A stretch of DNA of 12,231 nt, from contig JAQUQK010000005.1 in NCBI GenBank assembly GCA_028716125.1, forward strand, positions 1 to 12,231. Direction: 5' to 3'. The translations under genes were made by a program, and so were the position numbers. How positions within the stretch are numbered: the stretch's first letter is position 1; each line of letters opens with the position of its first letter. The stretch is from Thermoplasmatota archaeon. Its GTDB lineage: Archaea > Thermoplasmatota > JAQUQK01. A model generated the notes under the pieces. The model made no database searches. It was given only the letters and a program-made list of their open reading frames with translations, and was not told the DNA's origin. Positions 5,895 to 12,231 of the stretch are shown here, one piece after another.

Positions 5895-6347
5895 ATGGCA
5901 AAGAGCAAGATATCAAAATATGTAGATATGGCCGGAGAAAGCGTCTCGAACTTGGGTGAAGTCGCAAAGGAGCGCATAGACCAAAGGCCGCTTCACGTCG
6001 TTCTTGACAAGATTATACTCTTCAAGGAGAACAACTACCAGTACATACGCATAACTGCAAAAGGATATTACTTCGGCAGGATGCTGAATGAAAAGGACAG
6101 CCTGGATGCAAGATGCTTTGTTGTCGGCAGGCTAAACCCGATCTCAGGTGAAGTCGACTATTCCTACGGCACAGCAAAATCCCCAGAATCAATGGGGTAT
6201 ATAGGGTTTGATTATGATAAGAAAACTGGACTGTGGACCGTAGACTTTGGCCCATGGCCGGAAGAATTTCCGCTCCAGGGGCAGGACATAATCGTGCGCC
6301 TCAATGCAAAGGGGCACAGCACCGCAACCCGCGGAAAGGTCGAGTAA
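5895..6347 (+). CDS. 150-aa soluble protein, function unknown
   Basis: The N-terminal ~30 residues form an amphipathic, charged helix (SKYVDMAGESVSNLGEVAKE). The rest is beta-rich with many Gly, Tyr and aromatic residues, for example YQYIRITAKGYYFGR (48-62) and GYIGFDYDKKTGLWTVDFGPWP (101-122). No signal peptide, membrane helix or known catalytic motif is visible. The fold could be a small beta-barrel or sandwich. A ribosome site GGAGTGA overlaps the end of the preceding gene, and the spacing is four bases, so the two unknown genes are probably translated together. No recognised family. Confidence 0.7.
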   Translation: MAKSKISKYVDMAGESVSNLGEVAKERIDQRPLHVVLDKIILFKENNYQYIRITAKGYYFGRMLNEKDSLDARCFVVGRLNPISGEVDYSYGTAKSPESMGYIGFDYDKKTGLWTVDFGPWPEEFPLQGQDIIVRLNAKGHSTATRGKVE

Positions 6348-6359
6348 GGCAGTTTTTTC

Positions 6360-7313
6360 ATGCACGAGATGCGCTGGCACCCCCTGCAGAAAGAATGGGT
6401 GATTATAGCCGCCCACCGCCAAGGCAGGCCGATGATGCCAAAGAACTTCTGCCCGTTCTGCAAGGGTGCTGAGGAAATACCGGAAGTTTTTGACGTTCTG
6501 GCGCTTCCGAATAAATTCGCATCGCTCCAAGAGGATGCAAAGAAAATTGAAGACACTGGCGACGAACTTTACAAGAAGAGAAGCGCATATGGGGCATGCG
6601 AAGTCATAGTTTACACTTCAGAACACGATGCGACCCTGAAATCCCAGCCTGTAGAGCACATCCGCAAAGTCATCGACCTCTGGGACAAGCGATACAAGGA
6701 ACTGGGCGCCAAGAAGGAAATAGAATACGTTTTCGAGTTCGAGAATAAGGGTGCCGCAATCGGCGTCACTCTCCCGCACCCTCACGGCCAGATTTACGTT
6801 TTCCCATTCGTTCCGCCAAAAATACAGAATGAGCTGAATTCCGCAAAGGAATACTACGGCGAGAAAAAGAAGTGCATTTTCTGCGAAATTTTGGAAAAGG
6901 AGCGCAAGGCGGCTCCGAGCAGAATTGTATGCGAAAACGAGCAGTTTGTGGCATTCATACCATTCTACGCCCGCCTGCCTTACGAAATCCACTTGTATCC
7001 GAAGCGCCACGTCCAGAGCGTTTCCCAACTGACAGGAAAGGAAAGAGATGCGCTTGCAGCAATGCTAAAGGACATAATATCGCGCTACGACTCGGTTTTC
7101 GGTTTCGAGCTGCCATACATGATGATGCTTTTCCAGGAGCCCACTGATGGAAAGAAGCATGAATACTTCCATTTCCACATTGAGTTCAGGCCAATGCACA
7201 GAAGCAAGGACAAATTAAAGTTCCTCGCTAGTGTAGAGTCGGGCGCAGGCAATTTCATAAACGACACAAGCCCCGAGGAAAAGGCGAAGGAACTCCGCGA
7301 CGCAAAGATTTGA
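6360..7313 (+). CDS. galT: Galactose-1-phosphate uridylyltransferase
   Basis: Leloir pathway enzyme exchanging UMP between UDP-glucose and galactose-1-phosphate to give UDP-galactose and glucose-1-phosphate, in the cytoplasm. The 317-aa protein carries WHPLQKEWVIIA at the N-terminus, a zinc-type CPFC pair (Cys31, Cys34), the hallmark HPHGQ at 140-144 with His142 as the expected uridylylated nucleophile, a second CIFC pair, and FHFHIEF with His271 and His273 near the end, equivalent to the second metal site of bacterial GalT. These features place it in the HIT-superfamily GalT group at typical archaeal/bacterial length. It lies 12 bp after the 150-aa gene. No clear ribosome site precedes the ATG; a second ATG at 6369 (MRWHP) is an alternative, but family proteins usually have a few residues before this motif. 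Confidence 0.95.
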   Translation: MHEMRWHPLQKEWVIIAAHRQGRPMMPKNFCPFCKGAEEIPEVFDVLALPNKFASLQEDAKKIEDTGDELYKKRSAYGACEVIVYTSEHDATLKSQPVEHIRKVIDLWDKRYKELGAKKEIEYVFEFENKGAAIGVTLPHPHGQIYVFPFVPPKIQNELNSAKEYYGEKKKCIFCEILEKERKAAPSRIVCENEQFVAFIPFYARLPYEIHLYPKRHVQSVSQLTGKERDALAAMLKDIISRYDSVFGFELPYMMMLFQEPTDGKKHEYFHFHIEFRPMHRSKDKLKFLASVESGAGNFINDTSPEEKAKELRDAKI

Positions 7314-7336
7314 TTTTCAAATTCAAGGTTGGTTTT

Positions 7337-8491
7337 ATGCAGAACGTCGAGACGCTGAAGGCAAAATTCAACGAGATATATGGCCAGGCAAAACTGCGTG
7401 TTTTCAGGGCGCCAGGCCGCGTGAATCTCATAGGCGAGCATACTGACTACAACGGAGGATTCGTCCTTCCAGCAGCGATAGACCGCGAATTTCTTGCGGT
7501 GGTAGCCCCTACGAACGGCGGCGAAGTCAAGGCGTTCTCGATGAACACGAACACTGAAACGAAATTCTTGCTCTCGGACATAAAGCACGTTCCGGGCGAC
7601 TGGGGCAACTACATGCGTGGAGTTGCGCAGTGCCTCCAGAACACGGGCATATATCTTAGGGGATTTACTGCAGTTATTTCAAGCACCGTGCCAATGGCTT
7701 CCGGCCTTTCCAGCTCAGCCGCGCTTGAAGTTCTCACAGAAACAATATTCGAAAAACTTGATGGATTCCACATTGACCCGGTTGACGGCATAAAGCTTTG
7801 CCAGAAGGCCGAGAATGAATTTATAGGGGTAAAATGCGGAATAATGGACCAGTTCATTTCAAAGCTCGGCAAGAAGGACTATGCGCTTTTCCTTGATTGC
7901 AGGAGCCTTGAATACAAGCATGTTCCGCTTTCAAAGGACGCGAAGATTGTCATTGTGAATACTGGAGTCAAGCGCGCTCTTGCGGGCTCTAAATACAACG
8001 AGCGCAGGGCGGAATGCGAGCAGGCGGTTTCAATATTCTCAAAGCACAAGAAAGGCACACTGCTCCGCGATTACGACCTCAACGATTTCCAGAAGTGGCA
8101 GAACGAATTGCCTGAAGTCGTGCGCAGGCGGGCAAAGCACGTCATTTCGGAAAACGCAAGAGTGCTTGACGCCATTGATGCACTTAAGGCAGGCAACCTG
8201 GAACTCTTTGGCCACATGATGTACGAGTCCCACGACAGCCTGAAAAATGACTATGAAGTCAGTTGCCTGGAACTTGACACGATTGTAAACACCGCAAGGA
8301 AAACACCGGGAATTCTTGGCGCGCGCATGACTGGCGCGGGCTTTGGCGGATGCGCAGTTGTTCTTGCCGAGCCAAGGGGCGTGGAAAGATTCGTGCAAAA
8401 GATGGAAGACGATTACCAGAAGGAATTCGGGCGCAAGCCGGAAATTTACGTCTGCACCGCAGAGGATGGAGCGGGCGAGATAAAGACTTAA
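7337..8491 (+). CDS. galK: Galactokinase
   Basis: GHMP-family kinase that phosphorylates alpha-D-galactose with ATP to galactose-1-phosphate, the substrate of GalT encoded just upstream. The 384-aa product shows all three family blocks: the galactokinase signature GRVNLIGEHTDYNGG (27-41), which contacts galactose; the ATP-binding PMASGLSSSAALEV motif (119-132); and GARMTGAGFGGC (328-339). Asp171 in CGIMDQF is the expected catalytic base. A TTG at 7310 would add nine residues and overlap galT, but the ATG at 7337 gives the usual short lead before the signature and is preferred. Ribosome site weak (GGTT). Last gene of the operon, followed by a T-rich terminator. I see nothing missing among catalytic residues. 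Confidence 0.95.
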   Translation: MQNVETLKAKFNEIYGQAKLRVFRAPGRVNLIGEHTDYNGGFVLPAAIDREFLAVVAPTNGGEVKAFSMNTNTETKFLLSDIKHVPGDWGNYMRGVAQCLQNTGIYLRGFTAVISSTVPMASGLSSSAALEVLTETIFEKLDGFHIDPVDGIKLCQKAENEFIGVKCGIMDQFISKLGKKDYALFLDCRSLEYKHVPLSKDAKIVIVNTGVKRALAGSKYNERRAECEQAVSIFSKHKKGTLLRDYDLNDFQKWQNELPEVVRRRAKHVISENARVLDAIDALKAGNLELFGHMMYESHDSLKNDYEVSCLELDTIVNTARKTPGILGARMTGAGFGGCAVVLAEPRGVERFVQKMEDDYQKEFGRKPEIYVCTAEDGAGEIKT

Positions 8492-8499
8492 GTTATTCA

Positions 8500-8548
8500 A
8501 AATTTTTAGAAATGTTTTTTCTTTTGAATTTTCAAATGTTTTTGAAAT
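8500..8548 (+). terminator. T-rich terminator after galK
   Basis: Four runs of four to six T's follow the galK stop within 50 bases, interrupted by short A/G stretches, with a weak 6-bp inverted repeat (TTTGAA/TTCAAA). This matches intrinsic archaeal termination. The sequence also includes short direct repeats of AAATGTTTTT. Confidence 0.6.
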
Positions 8549-8549
8549 G

Positions 8550-8573
8550 TTAAAATAAGAGAGAAAATCGATT
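8550..8573 (-). terminator. T-rich terminator after the GH35 gene
   Basis: Read on the minus strand, the bases after the GH35 stop give ATTTTCTCTCTTATTTT, a pyrimidine/T-rich stretch suited to archaeal termination. Together with the galK terminator it fills the 82-base gap between the converging operons. Confidence 0.5.
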
Positions 8574-11500
8574 TTATTGTTTTTTCCTGCGCATCACCAG
8601 CGCAACCGCGCAAATGCCCATTAGCGCGAAAGCGCATTCGAATCCCGGTATGAATGCTTTCTTGGCCTGCGCGATTTCGCCGAATGCGACCATTGACTTT
8701 TCGGTTGCCGGGAACGGTGTTTCAAGAGTTACTTTTCCAAGTCCGCCATCCTGTCCGCGGTTCCAGACTGCAATGCACAAGTTATTGGCGCCATTGACAT
8801 CAAGAACTCCTTTCGGCAGTATGAATTTGTGCTGCGGCCCCTTCTCGTCCCAGTAGCGCCCGATCATCACGCCGTTAAGGTAGATATTTGACTTGCTCTG
8901 GCAGTTTTCAATGTTCACGTATATCGGGACGTCCTGGTTTTCTGGGATGTCTACGCTGAAGTTGGTGCTGTACCAGCCGATCCCCTGATAGTCCAGGCTG
9001 CGCGATTTCCAGTTGTCTGGCACGCTTACTGGCTGCCATGTAGAGCGGTCGAATCCGGGCATCGCCCAGCCATTGCGCTCGCCATACATGGAACCCATTA
9101 TTCTCCATTCGGTCATAAGTCCGTCAATTCCAACCATGTTTGCGCTTATCACTCCGCGCGGATTCTTCGCGTCGGCAAAGAGCATGAAATTCTTGTTGTG
9201 CCCAAGGCTTTCGGTCAGTATTGCAATCACGTTCTTGCCCGGAACTACAAGGCCGGATGGGATCTGGAAAATTGCTGGATCCGGCTGGTTCCAGCCGTTT
9301 GCCGCATTCGGCCCTGCCTGCGAATATTGAATGTCCTGGTTGAACGTCGTATGCGTTCCAAGGTACTGGCTGTTAAGATAAACAGAATAGCAGTGGCGCG
9401 CATCCACTTCAAGCGCAAGGTCGAGCGGGGTCGGCGCAATTACCGTGAATGTGCCCCTATACCATGTGAACCCGTAGTGGAAGCCATATATATCCATATC
9501 CATCTCTGCGCCAAAAGGTATCGATACCCACGACGAGTCGTCGTATTCAGGGACGATTTCAGGGGTTTCCTGCATGAATTTCCAGTTTGAAAGCTGTGGA
9601 ACTTGATATGAATGCGGGGCAGAAACCGAGAATTTCGCAGATCTGATTGTTGCATCATGCTCTGCAGAAACGGAAGCTCCGTTTACCTTCATGCCGCCGA
9701 GGTCGAATGGAGCGATTACAGTTACATCGCAAGTGCTATTTGTCTCAATGTCAATCGAAACTTGGTTTCCCTGCACAGCAATTCCGCGCACAAGATATTC
9801 GCCGCCGACCAGGAAGTCGCCCTGTGGCGATGAGAAAGTGTAGAACTTGCCCGCCTCTTTTTGGTCGGTTATTATGAATAGCATCTTCTTTCCGTCGGAT
9901 TCCAGAAGGACATACTGGTATCCCGCAGTGTGCTTGTAATTGAGCTTGAGCGTTTTCTTGGCTCCGTCCCACGAATGCGCTGCATCGGACATAATTACGT
10001 TTGGCTCCGAAGCGAATTTGAGAACGGTCTCGCCATCTGCGTTCTCGTCGCCGAAAAGCACGATTGCTGTTCTATCCCCAAGGTTCTTTTTTGTCAGAAG
10101 TTCGGAAGTGGAATAAACGAGCTTTGAGTTCCCGAGGTTGTAATTTACCATCAGGATTTTCATCGACCTGTCCGGCATGTTGATTTCGCCGCTTGATGGG
10201 ATTGTGTACTGCGCCCCATCGACGGTTGCGGTAAGGGTCGTCTTTATTCCGCCGTTGATGTCAGCATTCCTAAGGAATACGAGGCATGACTTTGTATCTG
10301 GATTAGTCCTGACCTTGTAAAGCGCAGCGCCGTTTGACGCAGTCACGTCGGAAGTTGCATCGGTCTTTGCAAAGGCGTCTGTGAAGCCGTCTACCTGCAT
10401 TGCTATTTTCTTCATCGAATAATACTGCTCCGAAAGCCCGCGCCCCTCCCTGACAGCGGCGCCATAATCATAGCTTGTGTAAACTTCCGGGTTCATCCAG
10501 TATTCCCAGTTCGTTCCGCCATAGAACATGTAGTGGGAGTACATCGTGAATCCCTGGCCGAGAAGCGACTTGTCGATTATGTTGTAATACTGTGCATTGA
10601 GCCATGCCCTGCGGGCATCATAAGAAGCGCCAGCGACCCCCCAGCCGTCGTACCATCCGCCCTGATATTCGACCATGTACATTGGGCACGGTACTTTCGT
10701 CGCGTATCCGCGCACCTGGCTTTCAAGCCCGTCAAGGCCGGAGAACGTGGATGTGGTCCATTCGGTGCTCGGGTCTGTAGTCGGATACATGTCAGTTCCA
10801 TATATGTCTGTTACATCAGCCCATGAACCCTGTATCGGGTTGTCGTTGTGGTATATCGGGACGTTTATTCCGTATTTCTGGGCCATCGTGTAAAGTTCCT
10901 GCATGTATTGCTTGATTCCGTTTATCGCCGAATATTCGTTTTCTATCTGGAATGCGATTACGCTTCCGCCGTTTGTTATCTGGTGCTTTGCGATTATGGG
11001 CACAACGTGGCTGAACCACTGGTCGACGTAGTTCATGTATCCTTCGGAGTAAACGCCGAGAACCGGGACTTGGGCGCCGGGAGCAGGCTGCTGGCATCTA
11101 AGTAGCACATCGTCGCCCTTTGCCACAAGCCATCCCGGGAAGCCGCCTGCATCAACTTCGGCGCAAATATACGGGCCGGGACGCGCCGAAACGTAAAGCC
11201 CCACTTCCTCGCAAACGTCAAGGAGGTAATCTATGTCCCGTATTCCAGTGAAATCATAAACGCCCTCTGCAGGAGAATGGAAGCCCCAGTAGAAATATAT
11301 CGTGACAGTGTTGTAATTCGCGGCCTTCATCTTCAAAAGTACGTCCTTCCACATTTCCGGGGCGGGAAGGCGCCAGTAATGGAACTCGCCGCCGATGCTC
11401 ATTATGCGTTGTCCGTCAATCATTAGGCTGTACTTGTCAAACGTCACCTTGTGCGGGTTGCCGTCCACAAAAGTCTTCGAGCCCAAATTTGCAATTGCTT

Positions 11501-11603
11501 GTTCCGGCTGGGCCGCAGACGCGCCATCGCTTCCAAACATCATTCCGGCCATCGGTGCAAGAAACATCACGGCCAGCGTCAATGCCAACATTCTATTTTC
11601 CAT
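8574..11603 (-). CDS. Secreted GH35 beta-galactosidase with C-terminal PGF-CTERM anchor
   Basis: A 1009-aa surface enzyme expected to release terminal beta-galactose residues. Residues 1-30 are a signal peptide (hydrophobic core, then GASA). Residues ~55-395 are the GH35 barrel: GGEFHYWRLP (71-80), RPGPYICAEVDAGGFPGWL, acid/base Glu223 in QIENEYS, nucleophile Glu312 in VEYQGGW. Residues ~415-660 resemble domains 2-3 of fungal LacA-type enzymes (TIPSSGEINMPDRSMKILMV, LVYSTSELL). About 670-955 hold two jelly-roll BetaGal_dom4_5-like domains, with GPQHKFILPKGVLDVNG near the end. The tail IPGFECAF, a hydrophobic helix and MRRKKQ is a PGF-CTERM signal (PGF at 986-988), the target of archaeosortase A. 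The longer open frame to 11822 is rejected because it would overlap the upstream gene; ATG 11603 begins the signal peptide and follows GTGAT. It lies 22 bp after the mutarotase-like gene. Confidence 0.94.
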   Translation of the reverse strand: MENRMLALTLAVMFLAPMAGMMFGSDGASAAQPEQAIANLGSKTFVDGNPHKVTFDKYSLMIDGQRIMSIGGEFHYWRLPAPEMWKDVLLKMKAANYNTVTIYFYWGFHSPAEGVYDFTGIRDIDYLLDVCEEVGLYVSARPGPYICAEVDAGGFPGWLVAKGDDVLLRCQQPAPGAQVPVLGVYSEGYMNYVDQWFSHVVPIIAKHQITNGGSVIAFQIENEYSAINGIKQYMQELYTMAQKYGINVPIYHNDNPIQGSWADVTDIYGTDMYPTTDPSTEWTTSTFSGLDGLESQVRGYATKVPCPMYMVEYQGGWYDGWGVAGASYDARRAWLNAQYYNIIDKSLLGQGFTMYSHYMFYGGTNWEYWMNPEVYTSYDYGAAVREGRGLSEQYYSMKKIAMQVDGFTDAFAKTDATSDVTASNGAALYKVRTNPDTKSCLVFLRNADINGGIKTTLTATVDGAQYTIPSSGEINMPDRSMKILMVNYNLGNSKLVYSTSELLTKKNLGDRTAIVLFGDENADGETVLKFASEPNVIMSDAAHSWDGAKKTLKLNYKHTAGYQYVLLESDGKKMLFIITDQKEAGKFYTFSSPQGDFLVGGEYLVRGIAVQGNQVSIDIETNSTCDVTVIAPFDLGGMKVNGASVSAEHDATIRSAKFSVSAPHSYQVPQLSNWKFMQETPEIVPEYDDSSWVSIPFGAEMDMDIYGFHYGFTWYRGTFTVIAPTPLDLALEVDARHCYSVYLNSQYLGTHTTFNQDIQYSQAGPNAANGWNQPDPAIFQIPSGLVVPGKNVIAILTESLGHNKNFMLFADAKNPRGVISANMVGIDGLMTEWRIMGSMYGERNGWAMPGFDRSTWQPVSVPDNWKSRSLDYQGIGWYSTNFSVDIPENQDVPIYVNIENCQSKSNIYLNGVMIGRYWDEKGPQHKFILPKGVLDVNGANNLCIAVWNRGQDGGLGKVTLETPFPATEKSMVAFGEIAQAKKAFIPGFECAFALMGICAVALVMRRKKQ

Positions 11604-11625
11604 TTCATCACTTCTCCACAACATC

Positions 11626-12231
11626 CTAAATCGCGATTGAATTGAAAGAGGCGATTTCCTCGGCGACGATTCCATAGCCATCCAGGACTTTGACCGAGTA
11701 AACGCCGGGCAGAACCGCGGAAACGTCGAGGCGCACGAGTTTGTCGGGTGCGCAGTCGTATTCTGCAACGGTCTGCGAGACCAACGAAAGCCCCTCAGAA
11801 ACAGGAACATATTGGACAACAATTTTGCCGTTCAGGGGCGCAATTACTGCTCCAGCAATCTTGCCGTTTTCAAGTTTTATTCTTTCCTGCATGAAAGTTC
11901 CGCCAAGGCTGATCGACTGCACGGTTGCTATCCCTTTCACAAGGCTTGTCCATATGTCGAATTCTAATGACTCGCCGGGCTTGAGCGTTGAATATTTCTT
12001 GAACTTCTCTACGCAGTCAACGATAGAATCGCCGACGCCATTCGTGGCTTCAAGCGCCATCTGCTGGTATCCGCGGTGGCCGCCCTGGTCAATCCAAATA
12101 CCTGCATAAGGCATAACGTCGGTCGGGAATGAGAATGCCATCATCTCCTTGGTGGATGGGTCGTATCCCGCAATCCAGCCTTCTGAAAGCTTTGTGCTGA
12201 ACAGTTTGTCGCCTGCGCAAAGGCTTGCCGG
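11626..12231 (-). CDS. Protein with galactose-mutarotase-like (aldose epimerase-like) domain, partial, N-terminus outside window
   Basis: The last 201 residues of a minus-strand protein whose beginning lies beyond the right edge. The visible part starts in ASLCAGDKLFSTKLSEGW. PYAGIWIDQGGHRGYQQ, then MALEATNGVGDSIV and LKPGESLEFDIW, follow the order found near the end of galactose mutarotase-like domains (a W/G-rich strand, an E-x-x-x-G-x-x-D-S turn, then L-x-PGES). About 80 further beta-rich residues, ending in FNSIAI, form an extra C-terminal part. The catalytic His/Glu cannot be judged reliably from this fragment, so it may be an epimerase or a related carbohydrate-binding or unknown-function member (DUF4432/DUF4380-like). 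It is cotranscribed with the GH35 gene, 22 bp apart, which supports a role in galactoside use. There is no PGF-CTERM tail. Confidence 0.6.
   Translation of the reverse strand, partial: PASLCAGDKLFSTKLSEGWIAGYDPSTKEMMAFSFPTDVMPYAGIWIDQGGHRGYQQMALEATNGVGDSIVDCVEKFKKYSTLKPGESLEFDIWTSLVKGIATVQSISLGGTFMQERIKLENGKIAGAVIAPLNGKIVVQYVPVSEGLSLVSQTVAEYDCAPDKLVRLDVSAVLPGVYSVKVLDGYGIVAEEIASFNSIAI

Noticed and set aside
7310..7336. TTG start overlapping the galT stop for galactokinase
   Set aside because: The ATG at 7337 gives the usual length ahead of the galactokinase signature.
8510..8550. Short AAATGTTTTT direct repeats as a possible repeat element or attachment site
   Set aside because: The region is simple T-rich sequence explained by terminators; there is no integrase or tRNA nearby.
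8908..10893. Many 60-100-aa frames within the GH35 gene on both strands
   Set aside because: They are by-products of GC-rich codons; none has a start context or a recognisable domain.
11604..11822. Seventy-three-residue N-terminal extension of the GH35 frame
   Set aside because: It would overlap the mutarotase-like gene, is Ser/Arg-rich, and would put a second N-terminus before a good signal peptide.
1..12231. CRISPR array, tRNA, rRNA, insertion sequence or phage module
   Set aside because: No regularly spaced repeats, cloverleaf sequences, transposase or phage proteins were seen in either strand.

Overview
The window looks archaeal and probably euryarchaeotal. It has an archaeosortase gene with a matching PGF-CTERM sorting tail on another protein, a lipobox lipoprotein, TATA-type promoters with little or no leader, GGAG/GGTGA ribosome sites and T-run terminators without strong hairpins. 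Thermoplasmata-like or another uncultured lineage is possible, but no rRNA or tRNA is present and I cannot place it more finely. Nearly every base is assigned to a gene. I see no CRISPR array, RNA gene, insertion sequence or phage gene.

Layout. Positions 1-2587 carry three minus-strand genes: an archaeosortase A-like membrane protease/transpeptidase cut by the window edge (1-665), a small glycosylation-prone lipoprotein (803-1381), and a DUF362 protein with a C-terminal 2x[4Fe-4S] ferredoxin domain (1508-2587). A short divergent promoter region (2588-2670) separates these from a tightly packed eight-gene plus-strand operon (2671-8491). That operon runs: 36-aa membrane microprotein, 175-aa protein with two membrane segments, SSS-family (SGLT-like) symporter, 90-aa two-TM protein, two unrecognised soluble proteins (215 and 150 aa), galT and galK. 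It meets, tail to tail at an AT-rich double terminator (8492-8573), a minus-strand pair. These are a secreted 1009-aa GH35 beta-galactosidase (8574-11603) and, upstream of it, a protein with a galactose-mutarotase-like domain cut by the right edge (11626-12231).

How the parts fit. The inferred picture is a galactoside scavenging locus. The GH35 enzyme is exported and held on the cell surface by its C-terminal PGF-CTERM signal. It releases galactose, the SSS symporter (perhaps with its small membrane partners) imports it, galK phosphorylates it, and galT moves it into the Leloir pathway. UDP-galactose 4-epimerase is not in the window. The archaeosortase about 8 kb away is of the type expected to process the GH35 tail, so enzyme and substrate of a surface-anchoring system lie in one window.

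Most notable points: (1) the archaeosortase / PGF-CTERM GH35 pairing; (2) the GH35 enzyme has the full-length multidomain architecture familiar from fungal LacA-type enzymes; (3) the symporter is embedded in a set of small unrecognised membrane proteins; (4) two conserved-looking but unrecognised soluble proteins sit between transporter and Leloir genes; (5) a 14/17 direct repeat lies just downstream of each TATA box in the divergent promoter.
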